Assembly: GCA_022839045.1 (NCBI GenBank)
Contig: JALHDI010000052.1
Coordinates: forward strand, 1-19,683
Origin: Sporomusaceae bacterium
GTDB taxonomy: Bacteria; Bacillota_C; Negativicutes; Sporomusales_B; UBA7701
Direction: 5' to 3'
Length of the DNA: 19,683 bases
Shown: positions 14,734 to 19,683 of the stretch, piece by piece
Layout of the letters: each line of letters begins with the position of its first letter
Numbering within the stretch: position 1 is the first letter of the stretch
The notes under the pieces: model-generated
Databases searched by the model: none
Seen by the model: the letters and a program-made list of their open reading frames with translations, nothing else
Told to the model about the DNA's origin: nothing
Translations under genes and position numbers: made by a program

Positions 14734-14751
14734 ATCTCCGCATAGGAACCT

Positions 14752-14776
14752 AAAGGCACCCGCGAGGGTGCCTTTT
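14752..14776 (+). terminator. Rho-independent terminator after kdgK
   Basis: AAAGGCACCC (14752-14761) pairs with GGGTGCCTTT (14766-14775) around a GCGA loop, and the stem ends in a T-run. It closes the KDG operon. Confidence 0.88.
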
Positions 14777-14864
14777 CCATCCCCGGTCCCAGGAAAATCC
14801 GCCTGCGGTCCCGTTGTCCTGTCCCTGGCGGTATGGTACCCTTAACGTAGGGGAGGTGTTCTCA

Positions 14865-15932
14865 ATGTTATGGGTTACCAGACACCATCTGCTCTCGGAA
14901 GTGCAGACAGGCATGATCCTGGCACGGCCGGTCGTTTCGGACGACATGAGCATCCTGCTCAACGAAAACACCGTCCTTACCGATTCCATGCTTACCCTGC
15001 TAAAAACATGGGGCCTCCAGTCCCTGTACATCAAAGAAATCGTCCGCGAAAGCGGCCGCAATGTCTACGGCTTCGTCTCCGAACGGGAAACCTTCGCCCA
15101 GAAGTACACCGACATCATCAGCACCCTCAAGGACGTCTTCGCAAAAACCCGCTACTTCAAAGAAGTGCCCCTGGATCAGATCCAGGAACTCGCCGACCAG
15201 ACGATAGAATCGCTCGTCAACGCCACCGGCGTCATCAGCCACCTCGCCAGCATCCGGGCCGCGGACGACTACACCTTCCGCCACTCCCTCAACGTCGGCG
15301 TCATCGCCGGGCTTTTGGGCAAATGGCTCAAAGTCAGAGGCAAAGTAATGCGCGAAATCGTCCTCGCCGGGCTCCTCCACGACATCGGTAAAACCCAGGT
15401 GCCACTGCAGATACTCAACAAGCCCGGCCCGCTGTCCGCCGATGAAATGGCCGTCATCAAAGAACACCCGACCCGTGGCTACAAACTTATCGAAGAAACC
15501 GACCGCATTCCCCAGTCGGTCAAACTATGCGTCCTCCAGCATCACGAGCGCCTCGACGGCAGCGGCTACCCCGCCGCCCTGAAGGATAGAGACATCGCCG
15601 ACTACGCCCGGATAATCGCCGTCGCCGACACGTACGACGCCATGACCTCCCAGCGCGTCTACCGCAGTGCCCTCACCCCGTTCAGCGTCGTTGCCGAAGT
15701 CTTTGGCGAAATGTTCGCCAGGCTCGACCCGGCGGTCGCCCTGCCGTTCGTCAGCCACGTGCGCGACTCGCTCATCGGCTTCATGGTCCGCCTCTCCGAC
15801 GGCACGGAAGCCAGAGTCGTATACCTCGACAAAGAAAGACCCGTCCAGCCGGTCGTCAAACTGGCCGGCGGCGATTATATCGATTTGGAGAAGAGGAGGG
15901 ATCTCACGATCCTCGAAGTCATCGCGAGCTGA
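14865..15932 (+). CDS. HD-GYP domain cyclic-di-GMP phosphodiesterase
   Basis: The 355-residue product has an N-terminal region of about 130 residues without a clear known sensor domain (VQTGMILARPVVSDD is the usual lead-in of these proteins) and a complete HD-GYP domain (about residues 135-310). The metal-binding HD is H172-D173 (LLHDIGK) and the diagnostic HHERLDGSGYP covers residues 226-236, so it is predicted to be an active cyclic-di-GMP (or related dinucleotide) hydrolase. No membrane segment is evident, so it is probably cytosolic. The ATG at 14865 follows GGGGAGG by nine bases. It is a single-gene unit between two terminators and is not obviously linked to the sugar-acid genes. I found no convincing promoter in the 88 bases upstream. 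Confidence 0.93.
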   Translation: MLWVTRHHLLSEVQTGMILARPVVSDDMSILLNENTVLTDSMLTLLKTWGLQSLYIKEIVRESGRNVYGFVSERETFAQKYTDIISTLKDVFAKTRYFKEVPLDQIQELADQTIESLVNATGVISHLASIRAADDYTFRHSLNVGVIAGLLGKWLKVRGKVMREIVLAGLLHDIGKTQVPLQILNKPGPLSADEMAVIKEHPTRGYKLIEETDRIPQSVKLCVLQHHERLDGSGYPAALKDRDIADYARIIAVADTYDAMTSQRVYRSALTPFSVVAEVFGEMFARLDPAVALPFVSHVRDSLIGFMVRLSDGTEARVVYLDKERPVQPVVKLAGGDYIDLEKRRDLTILEVIAS

Positions 15933-15937
15933 TACGC

Positions 15938-16060
15938 GGACGTTGATAAGCGCCCATCTGCGGCGTTGGTCCTGCGGGCGCTCGCTCGCCGTACGTTCCG
16001 ATGTACTGTCTTCGCTCGCGTCCTCGGAGCCGCCTTGCATCTGGGCACTTCTGAACGTCC
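15938..16060. repeat. 123-bp imperfect palindromic repeat, copy 2
   Basis: The outer arms GGACGTTGATAAGCGCCCA (15938-15956) and TGGGCACTTCTGAACGTCC (16042-16060) pair at 16 of 19 positions. The interior begins CCATCTGCGGCGTTG and ends CCGCCTTGCATCTGG, as in the copy at 2455-2575 (28 of the first 30 core bases agree), but the outer arms are unrelated in sequence. It starts five bases after the HD-GYP stop. Confidence 0.85.
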
Positions 16061-16075
16061 TTTGGTTTGGTTGAC

Positions 16076-16099
16076 AAGGTGACGGAAGTCGCCTTTTTT
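16076..16099 (+). terminator. Rho-independent terminator downstream of the repeat
   Basis: AAGGTGAC (16076-16083) pairs with GTCGCCTT (16088-16095), with one T-G pair, around GGAA. It is followed by Ts to 16099. It ends the HD-GYP transcription unit before the sensor kinase operon. Confidence 0.8.
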
Positions 16100-16186
16100 G
16101 TTTTGCCTAAAGGGCGGGGGAGGGGGGAGGAGGATAATCCGCGCGCGGGGCGAAAGAAGTGGTAAATCCACCTGAAGGAGAGACGC

Positions 16187-17797
16187 ATGAGCGCCGGCAA
16201 GCCTTACCTCAACCTCCAGACCAAGATCGCCATCCTCGTCTGCGGCGTCGTCGCCCTGGCGCTCCTGGTGACCAACGCCCTCATCACCCGCCATATCGCC
16301 GAAACCGTCGAAACGAGCATCGGCGAAAACGCCGCCGACATCGCCCGCATCATGGCCAGGTCGCCCCAGGTCATCGCCAGCCTCGAAGGCGGACCGGGCG
16401 CGCTCGACATCCAGGCGTTCGCGAGCGGCATCCGCAAAGCCACCAACGTCGAATTCATCGTCGTCATGGACATGGACGGCATCCGCAAAACCCACCCCAA
16501 CCCGGCGATCATCGGCCGGCACTTCGTGGGCGGCGACGAAGTCGCCGTACTCAGGGAAGGCCGCGAATACACCTCCGTCGCCCAGGGCACCCTCGGCTTG
16601 TCGCTGCGCGCCTTCACGCCGGTATTCGCCGCCGACGGCCGCCAGATCGGAGCCGTCGCCGTCGGCATCCTCCTCCACGACGTCGAGCGGGATATTGCCC
16701 AAGCCCGGTCCATCATCTACCTCGCCGTCGGCCTGGGCTTGCTGGTGGGGGTCGCCGGCGCGCTCGCCCTCGCCGCCGACGTCAAAAAAACCATGTTCGG
16801 GCTCGAGCCCTTCGCCATCGCCCGCCTCGTCGAGGAACGCAACGCCACCCTCCAGTCGGTCCGCGAAGGCATCATCGCCGTCGACAAAGAAGCCCGCATC
16901 ACCGTCGTCAACGAAGAAGCCAAGCGTATCCTCAGTAAAGCCGGCCTGGACGGCGACCTCCTCGGCCGGAAAGTCACCGACCGGATCGCCAACACCCGGC
17001 TCCAGGAAGTGCTGGAAAGCGGCCGGGTCGAGCTCGACCAGGTGCAGAACATCAACGGCGTCGAAATACTCACCAACCGCATGCCGATAAGGGTCAACGG
17101 CGAAGTGGTCGGCGCCCTCGCCACTTTCCGCGACAAGACGGAAATCCGTCTTCTGGCCGAGCAGCTCACCGGCATCCGCACCTACGCCGAAGCCCTCCGC
17201 GCCCAGACCCACGAATTCATGAACAAACTCCACGTCATCCTCGGCATGGTCAGGATGGAATGCTACGACCAGCTTACCGCCTACATCAGCAGCATCGCCC
17301 AGGCCCGCCAGAACGAGGCCGGGTTCGTCACCGCCCAGATCCGCGATCCGGTGCTGGCCGGCTTCCTCCTCGGCAAACTCAGCCGCGCCCGGGAACTCGG
17401 AGTCGAACTCGTCCTCGCACCGTCCGGCAGCCTGCCCGCGCCCGCCGACCCGGAAACCGTCCACGAACTCATCACCATCGTCGGCAACCTCGTCGACAAC
17501 GCCATGGACGCCGTCGCCGACGTCGCCCGCAAGCGGGTCACGCTCCAGTTTGCCCATGACGACGGCGAACTGACCATCGCCGTCGCCGACAGCGGGCCCG
17601 GGGTCGATCCCGCCATCGCCGACGCCATCTTCGCCAAAGGATTTTCCACCAAAGCCGATGACCGCGGGCTCGGGCTCTACCTCGTCAAATGCAGCCTCGA
17701 CCGCCTCGGCGGGCGCGTCGACCTCGCCGCCGGCGGCGACGGGGGCGCCTGCTTCACGATAACGATACCTTATCATCCGGCGGAGGGAACAGCATGA
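16187..17797 (+). CDS. DcuS/CitA-type sensor histidine kinase
   Basis: The 536-residue product is a membrane sensor of the family that detects C4-dicarboxylates or citrate outside the cell. Order of parts: first membrane segment (about residues 13-35), an extracellular sensor domain (about 36-180, with ARSPQVIASL and the typical GKTHPNP-like segment here reading IRKTHPNPAIIG), a second membrane segment (about 180-205), a cytoplasmic PAS domain (about 215-325, REGIIAVDKEARITVVN), the SpoOB-like phosphorylation helix with QTHEFMNKLHVILGM (H342), and a HATPase domain (GNLVDNAMDA, DSGPGVDP, GLGLYLV). The ribosome site GAAGGAG precedes the ATG. It overlaps the regulator start by four bases (ATGA), a typical coupled pair. 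The ligand is probably the carboxylate carried by the downstream transporter. Confidence 0.93.
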   Translation: MSAGKPYLNLQTKIAILVCGVVALALLVTNALITRHIAETVETSIGENAADIARIMARSPQVIASLEGGPGALDIQAFASGIRKATNVEFIVVMDMDGIRKTHPNPAIIGRHFVGGDEVAVLREGREYTSVAQGTLGLSLRAFTPVFAADGRQIGAVAVGILLHDVERDIAQARSIIYLAVGLGLLVGVAGALALAADVKKTMFGLEPFAIARLVEERNATLQSVREGIIAVDKEARITVVNEEAKRILSKAGLDGDLLGRKVTDRIANTRLQEVLESGRVELDQVQNINGVEILTNRMPIRVNGEVVGALATFRDKTEIRLLAEQLTGIRTYAEALRAQTHEFMNKLHVILGMVRMECYDQLTAYISSIAQARQNEAGFVTAQIRDPVLAGFLLGKLSRARELGVELVLAPSGSLPAPADPETVHELITIVGNLVDNAMDAVADVARKRVTLQFAHDDGELTIAVADSGPGVDPAIADAIFAKGFSTKADDRGLGLYLVKCSLDRLGGRVDLAAGGDGGACFTITIPYHPAEGTA

Positions 17798-18498
17798 TAA
17801 AAGTCCTCATCGTCGAAGACGACCCCATGGTAGCCGAATTCAACCGGCGATACCTCGCCAGGACCGAAGGGTTCGAGCTCGTCGCCGTCGCCGCCTCGGG
17901 CGACGAAGCCCTGGCCGTCCTTGCCCGCGAGACCGTGGACCTCGTCCTCCTCGACATATTCATGCCCGGCAAAACCGGTCTCGAGCTCCTGAGCGACATC
18001 CGCCGCGCCGGCCGGGGGGTCGACGTCATCCTCGTCACCGCCGCCGCCGACCGGGGCAGCATCAAAAAAGCCCTCCAATACGGCGCCGTCGACTATCTCA
18101 TCAAACCGTTCGAATTCGAACGGCTCAACGCCTCGCTCACCGCCTACCGCGAACGCGTGCGGCTCATGCGGCAGAATGCCGTTCTAAGCCAGGCCGATCT
18201 CGACCGCCGCATCCTCCATAAGGATCTGCCGTCCCAGACCGAACTCCCCAAGGGGCTCGACCGCAACACCCTGCGCCGTATCTGGACGCAGATCGCCGCC
18301 ACCGGCGCCGCCGCCTTTTCCACTGGGGACATGGCCCGCACCGTCGGCATCTCGCGGGTTTCGATGCGCAAATACCTCGACTTCCTCACCCGGCAGGGCG
18401 TGCTCGAAGTCGATGCCGTATACGGCGCCATCGGGCGGCCGGTCTACAAATACCGCTACGTCAACGCCGACGAGACCCTGGTGGCCAAATACTGGTGA
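17794..18498 (+). CDS. CitB/DcuR-type response regulator
   Basis: The 234-residue product has an N-terminal receiver domain with the acidic pair in VEDDPMVAEF, phosphoacceptor D54 (LLDIFMPG), the conserved Thr in LVTAAAD, and K104 (IKPFEFERL). A C-terminal helix-turn-helix typical of the CitB/DcuR family (about residues 165-215, FSTGDMARTVGISRVSMRKYL) follows a long linker helix. The start at 17794 overlaps the kinase stop; earlier in-frame starts lie deep inside the kinase gene. It should activate the downstream transporter gene on phosphorylation, probably through the AT-rich inverted repeat at 18512-18558. Confidence 0.94.
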   Translation: MIKVLIVEDDPMVAEFNRRYLARTEGFELVAVAASGDEALAVLARETVDLVLLDIFMPGKTGLELLSDIRRAGRGVDVILVTAAADRGSIKKALQYGAVDYLIKPFEFERLNASLTAYRERVRLMRQNAVLSQADLDRRILHKDLPSQTELPKGLDRNTLRRIWTQIAATGAAAFSTGDMARTVGISRVSMRKYLDFLTRQGVLEVDAVYGAIGRPVYKYRYVNADETLVAKYW

Positions 18499-18511
18499 GC
18501 GCCCGCTTACA

Positions 18512-18558
18512 TTAGTTACGAAACGATTGTTTTAATTGCATAAATATTTTCAAACTAA
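18512..18558. promoter_or_regulatory. AT-rich inverted repeat, candidate response-regulator binding region
   Basis: TTAGTTACGAAA (18512-18523) and TTTTCAAACTAA (18547-18558) are imperfect inverted repeats around an AT-rich centre, in the gap between the response regulator and the transporter. CitB/DcuR-type regulators bind AT-rich sites upstream of transporter genes, so this is a sensible candidate. I could not fix a -35/-10 pair with confidence. Confidence 0.4.
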
Positions 18559-18590
18559 CCTAACCTAGCAAAAATCGCGACCTGGCGGGT

Positions 18591-18653
18591 ATTATGGAAA
18601 TGATGAGCGGGCTGGAGTGTGCGAGCCTATCCTGACCGGCATCATTTCATAAT
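18591..18653. other. Long inverted repeat upstream of the carboxylate transporter
   Basis: ATTATGGAAATGATG (18591-18605) pairs with CATCATTTCATAAT (18640-18653) with one bulged base, over a 34-base loop. No T-run follows, so it is not a standard terminator. It lies 46 bases before the transporter start and may be a leader structure or an operator. Confidence 0.5.
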
Positions 18654-18699
18654 CCGGCGCGCACACGGCAGCCCGAAGGAAAGAAACAGGAGGGACAGC

Positions 18700-19683
18700 A
18701 TGAACAAAAACCTCGTTCGGGCCATCGCCACAGTCGCCGTCGGCGCCGCCATCTGGTTCGCCCCGGTGCCGGCCGGCGTCAAGCCGCAGGCTTGGCACCT
18801 CTTCGCCGTCTTCGTGTCCACCATCCTCGGTTTCATCCTCCAACCGCTGCCTATGGGTTCGATAGCCATCATAAGCCTTACCTTTTCCGCCCTCGCCGGC
18901 ATACTGAAACCTGCCGAAGTGCTGAGCGGCTTCGCCAACGGCACCATCTGGCTCATCGTCGCCGCCTTCCTCTTCGCCCGCGGCTTCATCAAATCCGGCC
19001 TCGGCCGCCGCATCGCCTACAAATTCATGAGCCTCCTCGGCGGCAGCACCCTGTCGCTCGGGTACTCCCTCGTGGCCAGCGACCTCGTCATCAGCATGGC
19101 CACCCCGTCCAACACCGCCCGCGCCGGCGGCATCCTCTTCCCGATTGCCCGCAGCCTCAGCTCCGCCTTCGGCTCCGAGCCGGGAGACAACCCCCGCCGT
19201 TTCGGCTCCTACATGATGCAGACCGTCTACCAGGGCAACGTCATCACCTCGGCCATGTTCATGACCGCCATGGCCGGCAACCCGCTGTGCGTCGAGCTGG
19301 CGCGCAAAACCCTCAACATCAACATCAGCTGGATCGACTGGGCGGTGGCCGCCATCGTGCCCGGCCTCGTCTCGCTCGTCATCGTCCCCTACATCCTCTA
19401 CCTCATCTACCCGCCGGAAGTCAAAAAGACGCCCGAAGCCAAGGAAATCGCCGCCGCCGAGCTCGCCAAGATGGGCCCCATGTCCGCCGCGGAAAAGATC
19501 GTCGCCGCCGCCTTCCTCCTCGCCTTGGCCCTGTGGGTCGCCGCCGGCCTCAAGAAAGTGCTCCCCTGGGTGCCGGTCGTCGACGCCACCATCGTCGCCC
19601 TGCTCGCCGTGTCGATAATGCTCGTCACCAAAGTCCTCGACTGGAAAGACGTCCTCGAAGAAAAAGGCGCCTGGGACACCCTC
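18700..19683 (+). CDS. DASS-family (SLC13/CitT-type) carboxylate transporter, 3' truncated by window
   Basis: The first 328 codons of a sodium- or antiport-coupled di/tricarboxylate transporter are present and the frame is open to the window end. Family members are about 460-490 residues, so about 70% is visible. The N-terminus has a first membrane segment, then PQAWHLFAVFVSTILGFIL typical of the 2-oxoglutarate/malate translocator branch. The SNT substrate motif (S137-N138-T139 in ATPSNTARAGG) marks the DASS family. Further hydrophobic segments include IWLIVAAFLFARGF and WIDWAVAAIVPGLVSLVIV. AACAGGAGGG precedes the ATG. The two-component pair directly upstream is the usual regulator of such carriers. 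The substrate (malate, succinate, citrate or other) is not decidable from what is seen. Confidence 0.93.
   Translation, partial: MNKNLVRAIATVAVGAAIWFAPVPAGVKPQAWHLFAVFVSTILGFILQPLPMGSIAIISLTFSALAGILKPAEVLSGFANGTIWLIVAAFLFARGFIKSGLGRRIAYKFMSLLGGSTLSLGYSLVASDLVISMATPSNTARAGGILFPIARSLSSAFGSEPGDNPRRFGSYMMQTVYQGNVITSAMFMTAMAGNPLCVELARKTLNINISWIDWAVAAIVPGLVSLVIVPYILYLIYPPEVKKTPEAKEIAAAELAKMGPMSAAEKIVAAAFLLALALWVAAGLKKVLPWVPVVDATIVALLAVSIMLVTKVLDWKDVLEEKGAWDTL

Noticed and set aside
15875..17776. 633-codon open frame on the - strand
   Set aside because: Antisense to the sensor kinase, which has complete domains on the + strand; the antisense product is Gly/Asp/Val-rich and matches no family I recognise.
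1..19683. CRISPR arrays, tRNA or rRNA genes, insertion sequences and phage genes
   Set aside because: No spaced short direct repeats, no tRNA-like cloverleaf with CCA end that I could see, and no transposase, integrase or phage-like coding sequence; the only repeats are the two palindromic copies.

Overview
The window reads as a bacterial chromosome segment, most likely from an anaerobic Bacillota member. A Negativicutes/Sporomusaceae-type organism is my best guess. Pointers are a sepF gene, strong AGGAGG-type ribosome sites, TTG and GTG starts, a B12-dependent (class II) ribonucleotide reductase and a rich set of organic-acid and uronate genes. The lineage is inference, not a database result. 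All recognised genes lie on the + strand. Most of them use codons ending in C so heavily that long open frames appear on the opposite strand; I treat those as artefacts.

Layout. (1) 1-3229, housekeeping: the 3' part of typA, a class II ribonucleotide reductase (nrdJ), a 121-bp palindromic repeat, and sepF with its own terminator. (2) 3331-9034, an organic-acid module with its own promoter, a candidate GntR operator and a terminal hairpin: an AtoE-type short-chain fatty acid transporter, a two-subunit aconitase/isopropylmalate-dehydratase-like enzyme with a strongly altered active site, a FadR-type GntR regulator, and a homocitrate/isopropylmalate-synthase-like enzyme. Its base use differs from the flanks (G-rich coding strand rather than C-rich). 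(3) 9084-14776, a 2-keto-3-deoxygluconate (KDG) module: an IclR regulator, kduI, kduD, an RspB-like zinc dehydrogenase, kdgA (eda) and kdgK, ending in a clear terminator. Together these turn 5-keto-4-deoxyuronate, and probably a hexonate, into pyruvate and glyceraldehyde-3-phosphate. (4) 14865-15932, an HD-GYP cyclic-di-GMP phosphodiesterase, followed by a second copy of the palindromic repeat and a terminator. (5) 16187-19683, a DcuS/CitA-type sensor kinase with its response regulator, then the 5' part of a DASS-family carboxylate transporter that it probably controls.

The best candidate for an undescribed system is region 2. The dehydratase-like pair keeps the three cluster cysteines and several catalytic His/Asp positions, but lacks the small-subunit SSRE motif (HPHP instead) and several large-subunit cluster and substrate contacts. 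No dehydrogenase follows, so the leucine or lysine route is not encoded here. Other points of interest are the two repeat copies whose outer arms differ in sequence yet remain self-complementary, the operator-like palindromes ahead of regions 2, 3 and 5, and GC-rich hairpins in the longer gaps of the KDG operon.
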